Origin: Opitutales bacterium
Lineage (GTDB): Bacteria; Verrucomicrobiota; Verrucomicrobiia; Opitutales; UBA953
NCBI GenBank assembly: GCA_030725715.1
Contig: JANRFG010000018.1
Coordinates: 152,485 to 216,484 of the forward strand
Length of the DNA: 64,000 nucleotides
Direction of reading: 5' to 3'
Both the position numbers and the translations under genes were made by a program. Position 1 is the first letter of the stretch. Each line of letters opens with the position of its first letter. Positions 1 to 7,882 of this stretch are shown piece after piece. Below the pieces are notes generated by a model that was not told the origin of the DNA, did no database searches, and worked only from the letters and a program-made list of their open reading frames with translations.

Positions 1-46
1 ACTCATCGGCGGCCTAATCACCTACCGCAAGTCCCGACCCGACTGA
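1..46 (+). CDS. Possible C-terminal end of an upstream gene (partial)
   Basis: Reading from base 2 gives LIGGLITYRKSRPD followed by a TGA stop at 44-46. The pattern of a hydrophobic stretch and then a basic, polar tail would suit the end of an inner-membrane protein that is convergent with trmL. Only 14 codons are visible, so neither the gene nor its function can be named. The frame choice rests only on plausibility of the residues. Confidence 0.35.
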   Translation, partial: LIGGLITYRKSRPD

Positions 47-66
47 CCCCCATCCCGTCATCGATT

Positions 67-118
67 CAGCCCTCTGTCATCTGCCATCAACTCAGTCATC
101 CAGCCCTCTTAATCTGCC
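67..118. repeat. Short imperfect direct repeat beyond the trmL stop
   Basis: Bases 67-85 (cagccctct, gtc, atctgcc) recur at 101-118 (cagccctct, ta, atctgcc), 34 nt apart. The second copy overlaps the last codons of trmL, so the first looks like a partial duplication of the gene end. No hairpin with a T-run is seen here. Confidence 0.5.
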
Positions 119-569
119 TCAGCGCCTCATACGTCGCGATCCCGCAGGCGGTCGAGAGATTCAGCGACCGGGTCTTGTCATTGAAATGCGGGATCTTCAC
201 TTCGCGCTCCCGACCGAACCAGGCATGGACTTCCGGCGCGGCGCCGCAGCTCTCGCTGCCGAAGACCAGGCCGTCGCCTTCCTGGAACTGCGCGTCCCAG
301 AGGCCATTGGTCGTCTTGGTGGTGAAGAGCCAGAGCCGTTCGGGACGCCCGGGCGAAGCCAGGAAGGCTTCCCAGTCATCGTGATGGCGGACGTCGAGTT
401 CGTGCCAGTAGTCCATGCCCGCGCGACGGAGTTTGGCGTCGTCGATCTTGAAGCCCAGCGGATGCACCAGGTGCAGGACGCAGCCCGTCACGGCGCACAT
501 GCGCCCGATGTTGCCGGTGTTCGGCGGGATCTCCGGGCGGAGCAGGACGAGATGGAGCGGCGGCTTCAC
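96..569 (-). CDS. trmL: tRNA (cytidine(34)-2'-O)-methyltransferase TrmL
   Basis: This SPOUT-family enzyme methylates the 2'-O of the wobble nucleotide in leucine tRNAs. All three SPOUT motifs are present: an N-terminal RPEIPPNTGNIGR, a central FGSESCG and a C-terminal RSLNLSTACGIATYE that forms the knotted SAM site. A GTG start at 569 gives 157 residues, the usual TrmL length, and makes a GTGA overlap with the smpB stop, so translation is probably coupled. A longer reading frame upstream is only the smpB sequence in another frame. The order rpoZ-smpB-trmL suggests one RNA-related operon. Confidence 0.93.
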   Translation of the reverse strand: MKPPLHLVLLRPEIPPNTGNIGRMCAVTGCVLHLVHPLGFKIDDAKLRRAGMDYWHELDVRHHDDWEAFLASPGRPERLWLFTTKTTNGLWDAQFQEGDGLVFGSESCGAAPEVHAWFGREREVKIPHFNDKTRSLNLSTACGIATYEALRQIKRAG

Positions 570-1033
570 TTCCGGCGGCTCATCGCGCGCGAGATCTCGC
601 GCTTGGCTTCGCGCTCCTTGATGTCCTGGCGCTTGTCGTGCATCTTCTTGCCCTTGCCCACGGCGAGGAGGCACTTCGCCAGCCCGTGCTTGAAGTAGAT
701 CTTCAACGGCACGATCGCGTGGCCGCCGGACTGGATCTCCGCGGCGATCTTCTCGACCTCCGCCTGCTTCAGCAGCAGCTGACGGGTGCGGTAGGAGGCG
801 TGATTGTTGAGGTTGCCGAAGTCATACTCGGCGATGTGCGCGTGGTAGAGCATCACGCCTTTCGGACTGATCTTGATGAAGGCGTCGGCGATGTTCGCCC
901 GGCCGGCGCGGAGGGACTTCACCTCGGTGCCGCGCAGGACGATCCCGGCCTCATAGGTCGGGCCGATGAAATAATCACGTCCCGCCTTCGGGTTGTTGAC
1001 CTCAGGAAGAGACTGTTCGCGGCGGGCGGCCAT
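566..1033 (-). CDS. smpB: SsrA-binding protein SmpB
   Basis: SmpB binds tmRNA and brings it to stalled ribosomes for trans-translation. The 155-residue product has the conserved N-terminal core (NNPKAGRDYFI, GTEVKSLRAGRANIADAF), the YDFGNLNNH segment, and a basic C-terminal tail (KKMHDKRQDIKEREAKREI) that enters the decoding centre. The ATG at 1033 lies 52 nt downstream of rpoZ and the stop overlaps trmL by 4 nt. No tmRNA gene (ssrA) was seen in this window. Confidence 0.96.
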   Translation of the reverse strand: MAARREQSLPEVNNPKAGRDYFIGPTYEAGIVLRGTEVKSLRAGRANIADAFIKISPKGVMLYHAHIAEYDFGNLNNHASYRTRQLLLKQAEVEKIAAEIQSGGHAIVPLKIYFKHGLAKCLLAVGKGKKMHDKRQDIKEREAKREISRAMSRRK

Positions 1034-1085
1034 CGGGAGACGAAAAGGCTACGCGCCGGGTGACCGGCTGGTGCGGCAAGCCGCC

Positions 1086-1331
1086 TTAGGCAGGCAGACG
1101 GTCCTCGGGACGGAACTCCCAGGAGATGCGGCCTTCGATGACCTCGCGCAGGGCGATGTCCTCAGGGGAAAGCTTTTCGAACACGTCGCCCAGGGTGTGG
1201 TTATACTTCGGGGGCTGGACGGAGTAGTCGGCCGTGCTGCGGAGCTGCTTCACGCGCTTGGAGATCACGTTGATGAGAATGTTCGCATCAGGGATGACTT
1301 TACGGGCATCTTGGAGGTAATCGTCGCGCAT
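1086..1331 (-). CDS. rpoZ: DNA-directed RNA polymerase omega subunit
   Basis: Omega is the small subunit that helps beta-prime assemble into RNA polymerase. The 81-residue protein begins MRDDYLQDARKVIPDANILI, and shows the ISKRVKQL segment and a charged middle (LSPEDIALREVIEGRISWEF) typical of RpoZ. The frame is open for 42 codons further upstream, but that stretch runs through the divergent promoter region, so the ATG at 1331 is preferred. It heads the rpoZ-smpB-trmL set. The rpoB and rpoC genes lie about 55 kb away in the same window. Confidence 0.9.
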   Translation of the reverse strand: MRDDYLQDARKVIPDANILINVISKRVKQLRSTADYSVQPPKYNHTLGDVFEKLSPEDIALREVIEGRISWEFRPEDRLPA

Positions 1332-1359
1332 GGTGGGTTTCCCGATTAGGGAACCACTG

Positions 1360-1387
1360 AACCTAGGGCAGCACCCCCCTCTGGCAA
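1360..1387 (-). promoter_or_regulatory. Predicted rpoZ promoter
   Basis: On the minus strand TTGCCA (1387-1382) is followed after 16 nt by TAGGTT (1365-1360). Transcription would start near 1353, giving a 22-nt leader before the rpoZ ATG. It sits back to back with the dgkA promoter in a 118-bp divergent spacer. Predicted by eye only. Confidence 0.5.
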
Positions 1388-1413
1388 GCGATTTTTGGGC
1401 GGAAAAATTGCCT

Positions 1414-1441
1414 TTGCCCTGTGATTTCAGGGGGGTAAGGT
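1414..1441 (+). promoter_or_regulatory. Predicted dgkA promoter
   Basis: TTGCCC (1414-1419), a 16-nt spacer and TAAGGT (1436-1441) lie 8 nt ahead of the ATG at 1450. If used, transcription begins at or next to the start codon, so the message would be leaderless or nearly so. TAAGGT could instead be read as a weak Shine-Dalgarno sequence. Confidence 0.4.
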
Positions 1442-1449
1442 GCCCGCAG

Positions 1450-1845
1450 ATGCCCAACCAGCAGCCTTATGGACAGTCCATGAAGTCGAAGGGAGGCTTC
1501 ACCCGCCTGTTCAATGCCCTCCGTTATACTTGGGATGGCCTGCGGGCGGCCGCCAAGCACGAGGAAGCCTTCAAACAGGAGCTCATGGTGGTCGTACCCC
1601 TCTCGATCGTGGCTTGGTTCATCCCCGTCAGCCTCCCGGAGCGAGCCCTCCTCTTCTCCACCCTGCAGCTGATCCTCATCGTCGAGCTCATCAACTCGGC
1701 CATCGAGGCCAATACCGACCATATCTCCATGGAGCGTCATCCTTTGGCCAAGCGGGCCAAGGACATGGGCAGCGCGGCGGTCTTCCTGACCATCGTCATC
1801 GCCCTGTCGGTCTGGGGCACGGTGCTCTGGCAGCGCTTCGCCTAA
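1450..1845 (+). CDS. dgkA: Diacylglycerol kinase, DgkA family (integral membrane)
   Basis: Small trimeric membrane kinase that phosphorylates diacylglycerol or undecaprenol in the inner membrane for lipid recycling. The protein shows an N-terminal amphipathic helix (GFTRLFNALRYTWDGLRAA), the catalytic-loop segment (HEEAFKQEL), three transmembrane segments and the signature ELINSAIEANTDHIS with conserved E and N residues. An internal ATG at 1480 (MKSKGGFTR) gives the canonical 121-residue length. The ATG at 1450 was chosen because it lies 8 nt after a promoter-like -10 box. The gene is divergent from rpoZ and ends before a bidirectional terminator. Confidence 0.9.
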   Translation: MPNQQPYGQSMKSKGGFTRLFNALRYTWDGLRAAAKHEEAFKQELMVVVPLSIVAWFIPVSLPERALLFSTLQLILIVELINSAIEANTDHISMERHPLAKRAKDMGSAAVFLTIVIALSVWGTVLWQRFA

Positions 1846-1870
1846 GTCCTCGCCGATTCCGCTCGGGCAC

Positions 1871-1900
1871 AAAAAACCCGCCGGTTCACGGCGGGTTTTT
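1871..1900. terminator. Bidirectional intrinsic terminator between dgkA and rpmB
   Basis: An 8-bp GC stem (ACCCGCCG/CGGCGGGT) with a 5-nt loop is flanked by an A-run on the left and a T-run on the right. It can therefore end transcription from dgkA on the plus strand and from rpmB on the minus strand. Confidence 0.85.
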
Positions 1901-1921
1901 GCTAGGTCGCGAGACCGAGGC

Positions 1922-2152
1922 TTAGGCCTTGGTGACGAGGCCGGCCTTGAGGGCCTTGACCGAGACCCACTGGCGCTTCACCGAGCCGTTAGGCTGGAGG
2001 ACGCGGATGCGCTGGACGTTCGGCTTGAACGTGCGCTTGGTCTGCTTCACGAGCTGGAAGCCGATACCGCCGCTCTTCTTGGACTGACCGCGGTGAATGA
2101 TTCGGCGGCCCTTGACGGGGCGCTTGCCGGTGACGCTGCAGATACGGGACAT
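1922..2152 (-). CDS. rpmB: 50S ribosomal protein L28
   Basis: Structural protein of the large ribosomal subunit. The 76-residue product begins MSRICSVTGKRPVKG and is rich in Lys and Arg. Only one cysteine lies in the N-terminal CSVTGKRP segment, so this is not the CxxC zinc-binding form. The ATG at 2152 is preceded by AAAAGGAG at good spacing, one of the clearer Shine-Dalgarno sequences in the window. It is monocistronic, ending at the shared terminator with dgkA. Confidence 0.95.
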   Translation of the reverse strand: MSRICSVTGKRPVKGRRIIHRGQSKKSGGIGFQLVKQTKRTFKPNVQRIRVLQPNGSVKRQWVSVKALKAGLVTKA

Positions 2153-2222
2153 AGTGTTCGGGCTCCTTTTGGAAAGTCGGAGCAAAGGAGTGCCGGGGCC
2201 GTTGGCAAGCGGTAATTACCCC

Positions 2223-3392
2223 TTAAGTCCGCTTCAAAGCCCGATCGAGGGCCTGGAGGCCGGCCGAAAGGGCGTCCGGAGGGGTCAAAAGGCTCAAAAC
2301 GACGCTCGGGGTGGTCGTCGGCATGCCATAGAAGTAACCGGGGTGAGCCCAGACGCCTTCGCTCAGGGCATTCATCAGGAAGCGGTCCTCATGGACGCCG
2401 GGGGGCAAGGTGAGGATGGCGGTCCAGCCGGCCGGGCGCGGCAGCACGGTGCAGCCGACGGCGGTCGAGGCGACCCAAGCGCGGAGGGTGGCTTCCCCCT
2501 GGGCGACGCGGGTACGGACGAGCGCGCGGAGGGGCTCGGCGCGACGGAGGAGATCCGGCAAGGCGAGCTGGGCGGGCGTGTTCACCGAAAGGAAAGCATC
2601 GGCGATATGCTCCAGGCGACGGCAGGCCTCGAGCGTCGAGGTCGCCGGGCCGGCGACGACGATCCAGCCGAGCTTGAGCTGCGGCGCGAGCGCGACCTTG
2701 GAGAGGCCACTGAGCACGAAGGTCATCACGTTCGCTTCGCCGGCCCACGTGCCCGGCGAGGCGACGCCTTCGGCCGGGTAATCGAGGAAGACCTCATCGC
2801 AGACGATCGCGAGGCCGTGCTTGAGCGCGAAGCCGCGCAGCACGTCGCGGTCGCGGCGACCGACGAACGCACCGGTCGGATTGGACGGATTGATGCAAAG
2901 GACCGCGCGCGTCTGACGGTTCACGCTGAGCGTGGTCGCGTCGATGACCCACTCGCCGGCGAGCTGGACGAGCTGATACGGGCGGAGCGTCACGCCTTCG
3001 AGCGCGGCGATGACCTCGAGCAACGGATACGCCGGCTCGGGCACGAGGACCTCGTCGCCCGGATTGCAGAGCAGCTTGAAGACCCAGGAGTAGGCCTCGC
3101 TCGTGCTGGCCGTCAGGAAGAGCTGGTCGACCGGCACGCGGGCGCCGCGCGCAGAATAGTAATCGGAGATGGCCGTGCGGGCCGAAGCCATGCCGAGCGG
3201 ATTGGGATCCTGACGCTGGACGCCGTCGCGGCGGAGCAGCGGACCGAGGTCGGCGGCCGACCACGCGAAGCCCGCATTGGCCGGATTGGAATCCGCGAGG
3301 TCGAGCACCGGCTGCCCCGCGGCGAGACGCTTCGCTTTGGCCTTGCTCAAGGCGTTGGTCGTGTCGGCGAAAGAGAGTCTCGAACTGAACAT
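2223..3392 (-). CDS. PLP-dependent aminotransferase, class I/II
   Basis: A fold-type I aminotransferase of about 389 residues, with the family order of motifs: the substrate-domain start LDLADSNPANAGF, a cofactor-phosphate segment (TASTSEAYSWVFKLL), NPSNPTGAFV, the CDEVFLDYP motif with the Asp that contacts the pyridine nitrogen, and LSGLSKVALAPQLKLGW with the Schiff-base lysine. Substrate cannot be told from sequence; the layout is closest to general aspartate/alanine aminotransferases. The ATG at 3392 fits the family start. A TTG at 3446 in the same frame would add 18 unlikely residues. Confidence 0.88.
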   Translation of the reverse strand: MFSSRLSFADTTNALSKAKAKRLAAGQPVLDLADSNPANAGFAWSAADLGPLLRRDGVQRQDPNPLGMASARTAISDYYSARGARVPVDQLFLTASTSEAYSWVFKLLCNPGDEVLVPEPAYPLLEVIAALEGVTLRPYQLVQLAGEWVIDATTLSVNRQTRAVLCINPSNPTGAFVGRRDRDVLRGFALKHGLAIVCDEVFLDYPAEGVASPGTWAGEANVMTFVLSGLSKVALAPQLKLGWIVVAGPATSTLEACRRLEHIADAFLSVNTPAQLALPDLLRRAEPLRALVRTRVAQGEATLRAWVASTAVGCTVLPRPAGWTAILTLPPGVHEDRFLMNALSEGVWAHPGYFYGMPTTTPSVVLSLLTPPDALSAGLQALDRALKRT

Positions 3393-3405
3393 AAGTAAGG
3401 TGGAA

Positions 3406-4101
3406 GCGGTTGGCGGTTGGACCGCGAAGGTGGCAACAATCCGCAACCACCCCTCACAAGCAAGGGTTATGAACCCCGGAAGCGCTTAAAGACTAGCGGC
3501 GTGCCTCAGGAGGACGAAACGAAGGCGCAGGCGGCCTGGCGGAGGACGAAGCCTCCGCATCACCGTCGCGACGAGAGGCACGGAAACGAACAAGCCCTCC
3601 GAGGAGACGGCCCGTTTCCTCGGCGCGACCCAGAAGCGACTCGCAGATACGGCTATCCAATAGGCCGGCCTCCTGCATCACCTCCACCTGAGTGCGCAGT
3701 TCGCACAAGGAGCCCCTCGCGATGTAAAGGAACTTCAAGGCATCCTGATTGCTCCCCCGGCCGGCGCCTTCGGCGATGTTCGATGGCACGGAGATCGCCG
3801 CTCGGCGCATCTGATCGACGAGGGCGAAGTCATTCCGGACCGCCGCGACATTCACGACTCGATAGACTTCGACCGCGAGGGCCTTGGCGGCCTTCCATGC
3901 CGAAAGATCGCGATAACTGACCACCTTGGGATTCTCTTGGGGATGCATAGACTCCCCATCATCGAGAAGCGCGCTCCCACCGCACGTCCCGCCATTACCC
4001 ATGAAGGCCCTAACAAGCCTCCCCCACGCCCAGCCCCCATGATTTCCCCACCCTGAAGCTTTGTGCGCCATCCCAACCGCCGACCGCTAACCGCCAACCG
4101 C
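3406..4101. repeat. 13-bp inverted repeats flanking a four-helix-bundle gene
   Basis: GCGGTTGGCGGTT at 3406-3418 has its perfect reverse complement AACCGCCAACCGC at 4089-4101, and a one-mismatch copy at 4075-4087. The repeats bracket the four-helix-bundle gene and lie just outside the start regions of the aminotransferase and fabV. They may be ends of an inserted unit or simply GC-rich intergenic repeats. No target duplication is evident. Confidence 0.4.
3493..3948 (-). CDS. Four-helix-bundle protein (23S rRNA intervening-sequence / Avd-like family)
   Basis: The 151-residue product matches the widespread four-helix-bundle family first seen inside 23S rRNA intervening sequences: VVSYRDLSAWKAAKALAVEVY opens helix 1, RRAAISVPSNIAEGAGRG is the family hallmark, and FLYIARGSLCELRTQVEVMQ and the LLGRAEETGRLLGGL helix follow. 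Its biochemical role is unknown; a relative (Avd) works with reverse transcriptases in diversity-generating retroelements, but no reverse transcriptase is present here. The C-terminal 25 residues are Arg/Pro-rich and probably disordered. The ATG at 3948 removes an unlikely 41-residue upstream extension. The gene sits alone between two core genes and is flanked by short inverted repeats. Confidence 0.85.
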   Translation of the reverse strand: MHPQENPKVVSYRDLSAWKAAKALAVEVYRVVNVAAVRNDFALVDQMRRAAISVPSNIAEGAGRGSNQDALKFLYIARGSLCELRTQVEVMQEAGLLDSRICESLLGRAEETGRLLGGLVRFRASRRDGDAEASSSARPPAPSFRPPEARR

Positions 4102-4165
4102 CACCACCCCCTTTGCCTCCCAATTCCAGATTGAACTCACGCCCTCCCCCTCCAAAGGTGTCCGA

Positions 4166-5368
4166 ATGTCCCAGCTAGTCCTGAAGCCTCGCGTCCGCGG
4201 GTTCATCTGCATCACCTCCCACCCCGACGGCTGCGCCGCGGCGGTTCGCGAGCAGATCGCCTACGTGAAGTCCCGTAAGCCTATCCAGGGCGGCCCCAAG
4301 TCGGTCCTGGTGATCGGCGCCTCCACGGGCTACGGCCTCTCCTCCCGTATCTCGGCCGCCTTCGGTTCCGGCGCCGCCACGCTCGGCGTGTTCTTCGAGC
4401 GCAACGGCGAAGGCGACAAGCCCGGCTCGCCCGGCTGGTATAACACCGCCGGTTTCCATGCCGAAGCGAAGAAGGCCGGCCTCAAGGCTGTCTCGATCAA
4501 CGGCGACGCTTTCTCGGCCGAGCTGAAGACGCAGGTCATCGAAGCGATCAAGTCCAAGATGCCCGGCGGCAAGATCGACCTCGTCGTCTACTCCCTCGCC
4601 TCCCCTCGCCGTACCGCTCCGGACGGCGTGACCTACAAGTCCGTCCTCAAGCCGACCGGCGCTCCGTTCCACGCCAAGAATCTCGATACCGACAAGAAGG
4701 TCGTGAACGAGGTCACCCTCGAGACCGCTTCCGCCGACGACATCGCGCAGACGGTCAAGGTCATGGGCGGCGAAGACTGGGAACTCTGGATGGACGCCCT
4801 CGACGGCGCCGGCGTGCTCAAGGAAGGCTGCCAGACGGTCGCCTACTCTTACATCGGACCGCAGGTCACCTGGCCGATCTACAAGGACGGCACCATCGGC
4901 AAGGCCAAGGAAGACCTCGAGCGCGCCGGTCGTAAGATCGACGACCTGATGAAGCTGCACCGCGGCCGCGCCTTCGTGTCCGTCAACAAGGCCGTCGTCA
5001 CGCAGGCCAGCTCCGCCATCCCGGTCGTCCCCCTCTACGTCTCGCTACTGTTCAAGATCATGAAGGCCAAGGGCACGCACGAGGGCTGCATCGAGCAGAT
5101 CCAGCGCCTCTTCGAGAAGCAGATGTACAACGGCAATGCCCTCGACTTCGACGAGAACGGCCGCGTCCGCATCGATGACTGGGAAATGTCCGCGGACGTC
5201 CAGAAGGCCGTCTTCGACGCCTGGCCGCAGGTCACGACGGAGACCTTCGACGCGCACGCCGACTTCGCCGGCTACCAGTCCGACTTCATGAAGAACTTCG
5301 GCTTCGGCCTCGCCGGCATCGATTACGAAGCCCCGACCGAAGTCGAACGCCCCATCGAGGACGCCTAA
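4166..5368 (+). CDS. fabV: trans-2-enoyl-CoA/ACP reductase FabV
   Basis: NADH-dependent enoyl reductase that performs the last reduction in each fatty-acid elongation cycle. The 400-residue length is typical of FabV. Visible features are the nucleotide-binding loop VLVIGASTGYGLSSRI, a SLASPRR segment, and the FabV-type active site with Tyr followed eight residues later by Lys (YKDGTIGKAK). FabV is the triclosan-tolerant class of enoyl reductase. A parA gene starts immediately after the TAA stop. Other fatty-acid genes here are the ketosynthase and ACP at 21.8-23.3 kb. Confidence 0.95.
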   Translation: MSQLVLKPRVRGFICITSHPDGCAAAVREQIAYVKSRKPIQGGPKSVLVIGASTGYGLSSRISAAFGSGAATLGVFFERNGEGDKPGSPGWYNTAGFHAEAKKAGLKAVSINGDAFSAELKTQVIEAIKSKMPGGKIDLVVYSLASPRRTAPDGVTYKSVLKPTGAPFHAKNLDTDKKVVNEVTLETASADDIAQTVKVMGGEDWELWMDALDGAGVLKEGCQTVAYSYIGPQVTWPIYKDGTIGKAKEDLERAGRKIDDLMKLHRGRAFVSVNKAVVTQASSAIPVVPLYVSLLFKIMKAKGTHEGCIEQIQRLFEKQMYNGNALDFDENGRVRIDDWEMSADVQKAVFDAWPQVTTETFDAHADFAGYQSDFMKNFGFGLAGIDYEAPTEVERPIEDA

Positions 5369-6145
5369 GTGGCCAAGGTCTTCTCCATCGCGAACCAGAA
5401 GGGCGGCGTCGGCAAGACGACCACCACCGTGAACCTCGGCGCCGGCCTCGCGCGCCTGGGCATCCCGACCCTCCTCATCGACCTCGACGCCCAGGCCAAC
5501 GCGACCAGCGCGCTCGGCATCGAGAAGACCGAAGGCAAGTCCCTCTACAAGGTCCTCCACGGCGAAGCCAAGGCCGCCGACATGATCGTCGCGACCTCGA
5601 CCGAGAAGCTCGACCTGATCCCTTCCGAAGTCGACCTCGCCGCCGTCGAATCCGAACTGGCCCAGGCCGAGAACTACCTCGGGCGCCTGCGCGAAGCCCT
5701 CGCGCCGGTCATCGCCACCGGCAAGTACAAGGCTATCCTCATCGATTGCCCGCCCGCGCTCGGCATGCTCTCCATGAACGCGCTCGGCGCGTCCGACCAT
5801 CTCATCGTCACCCTGCAGACCGAATACCTCGCGATGGAAGGCCTCGGCCAGATCCTCGGCGTGGTCGACCAGCTCAAGGCCGCCGGCGCGAGCGACAAGC
5901 TCACCGTCGGCGCGATCGTGATGACGATGTATGACGTGCGCACGAAGCTCTCCCGTCAGGTCGTCGAGGAAGTGAAGACCCACTTCCCCGCCCTCGTGAT
6001 GGACTCCATGATCCCGCGCACGATCCGCCTGTCGGAGTGCCCGAGCCACGGCCAGACGATCTTCCAGTATGACGTCCACTCCCCGGGCGCCGTCGCCTAC
6101 GACGCGCTCGCCAAGGAGTTCGCCAAGCGCTTCGCGCTGAAGTGA
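5369..6145 (+). CDS. parA: ParA/Soj-family ATPase
   Basis: Deviant Walker-type ATPase of the chromosome/plasmid partition family. The 258-residue protein starts MAKVFSIANQKGGVGKTTTT, with both lysines of the KGGVGKT motif, then LLIDLDAQANAT and AILIDCPPALGMLS for switch regions, and the length and C-terminal helices of chromosomal Soj proteins. The start is GTG at 5369, abutting the fabV TAA. No parB or parS-like site follows; the next gene overlaps by GTGA and is unrelated. It could be the chromosomal ParA or an orphan positioning ATPase. Confidence 0.88.
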   Translation: MAKVFSIANQKGGVGKTTTTVNLGAGLARLGIPTLLIDLDAQANATSALGIEKTEGKSLYKVLHGEAKAADMIVATSTEKLDLIPSEVDLAAVESELAQAENYLGRLREALAPVIATGKYKAILIDCPPALGMLSMNALGASDHLIVTLQTEYLAMEGLGQILGVVDQLKAAGASDKLTVGAIVMTMYDVRTKLSRQVVEEVKTHFPALVMDSMIPRTIRLSECPSHGQTIFQYDVHSPGAVAYDALAKEFAKRFALK

Positions 6146-6837
6146 GCGCAGCCGGCCAGCCGCGCGTCCGCCAGGTCCGGAGTTTCGACGAGCTGCGCGC
6201 CACACGCTTCGCCGACGGCGTCAACGCGCTCTGCTGGGAGCGCACCTTGCCCGGCGACTACGCCGAGGTCATCGCGAAGCTCGGCCCGGGCGAAGGCATC
6301 GTGCCGCTCGAGGATGAGCGCCTCCGCGCGCTCGACCTGACGCCTGCCGGACGTCTCGCCGCCGAAGCGATGCTCGCCGACCAGCAGCTCCTCCGTGACC
6401 ACGACCTCGCCCCGTCGCTCAACTGCGTCTACGACTGCGTGCGCGGCCCCGACGCCGGCACCGTGCCGACCGACGTCACGTCCTTCCACGTCGACAGCGC
6501 GCCCGTGGAAGTCGACACGTGGCTCTGCACTTACCATGGCGCCTGCAGCGAAGGCCTGCGCAATGAAGACGCCTGGCTCAAGGTTGCGATTCCCGAGATC
6601 CGCGCGGCGTTGCTCAAGGAATACGGCGGCACGGACGACGACGGCTTCGCCGAGTTCCTGCACGAGCACAGCTACGACTCGCACTACGCCCCCAAGCCCG
6701 GCGCGACGCCCTACCCCTTCGGCACCTTCACGCTCTGGCGCATCGCGACCCGCTGGCCCGGCAGCCCCGTGCCACCCTGCATCCACCGCGCCCCGGAGAA
6801 CCCTCCCGGCTCACCGCGTCTGCTGCTGATCAGCTGA
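6142..6837 (+). CDS. Conserved protein, DUF1826-like, possible Fe/2OG dioxygenase fold
   Basis: Function not established. The 231-residue product has an FHVD motif (H-x-D) in its middle, an LCTYHGACSEGL stretch and a C-terminal CIHRAP followed by PRLLLIS. This H-x-D plus distal H and R arrangement resembles iron/2-oxoglutarate oxygenase folds, and the wording of the motifs resembles the DUF1826 family as I recall it. The GTG start overlaps the parA stop (GTGA), so translation is probably coupled to parA. It ends 1 nt before the convergent NHL gene. Confidence 0.6.
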   Translation: MSAAGQPRVRQVRSFDELRATRFADGVNALCWERTLPGDYAEVIAKLGPGEGIVPLEDERLRALDLTPAGRLAAEAMLADQQLLRDHDLAPSLNCVYDCVRGPDAGTVPTDVTSFHVDSAPVEVDTWLCTYHGACSEGLRNEDAWLKVAIPEIRAALLKEYGGTDDDGFAEFLHEHSYDSHYAPKPGATPYPFGTFTLWRIATRWPGSPVPPCIHRAPENPPGSPRLLLIS

Positions 6838-6838
6838 G

Positions 6839-7882
6839 TTATCTGACCAGCGTCAGCTTCGACGGATAGCGACGGTCGGCGTTCCATTCGCCGAGATAGA
6901 TGTCGCCGGCGGAATCCACGAAGAGGTCGTGGCCGTGCTTGAAGATCGGTTGCGACTGGCTGAGCGGCTGGAGCTTGCCGTCGACATACTTGGGCTCGTT
7001 GCCGCCAGGGGCGCTGATGACCTTCTTGGTGGGGCGATCCAGGACGAGCAGGAAGCCCGACTGAGCGAGGCGCTTGCCCTTGGCGTCTTTGCTCCAGCAG
7101 ACGGCCGTGTAGATCTTGTCGCCGCGGAAGAACAGCTGACCCGCGAAAGCCCCCGGAAGGTCGAGGGTGTCGACATACTTGCCGTCCAAGGTGAAAGCCT
7201 TGAGCTGGTTCTGGCTGCGCGACGGGACCCAGACCAGCGGGCCGCGCGGGTCGGAAGTGTCGATGGAGATGCCGTGGGCGTTGCTGAGGTTGGCGGCGTC
7301 CTTCGTCGGCCCGCCCCACTTCTTGATCAGCTTACCCTCGAGCGAGAACTCATAGATCAAGTTCGAGCCGTAGCCGTCGGCGACCAGCAGCGTGCCCGCC
7401 GGGGTCCAAGCGACGTCACACGGCATGAACTTGCCGTCGCTCAGGCCGAGCTCCTTCGGCGTGGGGAACTTGCGCACGACCTTGCCGTCGGTGGTCAGCA
7501 GCGTGACGCGACCTTCGACTGCGGACGGATTCCAGCCCTCGGCCGCCATGTGCCAGCCGGAGTCGACGTGCACGAGATATTCTACGCCGTCCTTTTCAAA
7601 AATCTCCAGACCATGACCGCCGCCGAGCCCGGCGCTGATCGAACGGACATAGCGGCCGTCCTTCTCGAAGACGATGAAGTCGTTCTTCGGGTGGTCGGTC
7701 ACGAGGTAGAGGCGGCCCGCCTTGTCCTCGGCGAGCGCATGCGCGTTGACGATCGGCGCGACCGCCGGGTCGGCCTTGGCCCAATTCAGGTCGAGGGCAT
7801 AGCGGGCCGCGCCATGGCCCAGGACGACCGGGGAATCAGCGGCGAGGAGCGGAGAGACCAGGAGCAAGGCGAGCAGGCGCAT
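6839..7882 (-). CDS. Secreted NHL-repeat / six-bladed beta-propeller protein
   Basis: The ATG at 7882 is followed by a signal peptide (MRLLALLLVSPLLAADS), so the 347-residue protein is exported. Repeated blades contain NHL-like signatures such as AHALAEDKAGRLYLVTD, CDVAWTPAGTLLVADG, AHGISIDTSD and GHDLFVDSAGDIYLGEW, spaced about 50 residues apart as expected for a six-bladed propeller. Related proteins include peptidyl-alpha-hydroxyglycine lyase-like enzymes, but substrate and activity cannot be assigned. It is convergent with the gene ending at 6837 and has no evident operon partner. Confidence 0.82.
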   Translation of the reverse strand: MRLLALLLVSPLLAADSPVVLGHGAARYALDLNWAKADPAVAPIVNAHALAEDKAGRLYLVTDHPKNDFIVFEKDGRYVRSISAGLGGGHGLEIFEKDGVEYLVHVDSGWHMAAEGWNPSAVEGRVTLLTTDGKVVRKFPTPKELGLSDGKFMPCDVAWTPAGTLLVADGYGSNLIYEFSLEGKLIKKWGGPTKDAANLSNAHGISIDTSDPRGPLVWVPSRSQNQLKAFTLDGKYVDTLDLPGAFAGQLFFRGDKIYTAVCWSKDAKGKRLAQSGFLLVLDRPTKKVISAPGGNEPKYVDGKLQPLSQSQPIFKHGHDLFVDSAGDIYLGEWNADRRYPSKLTLVR

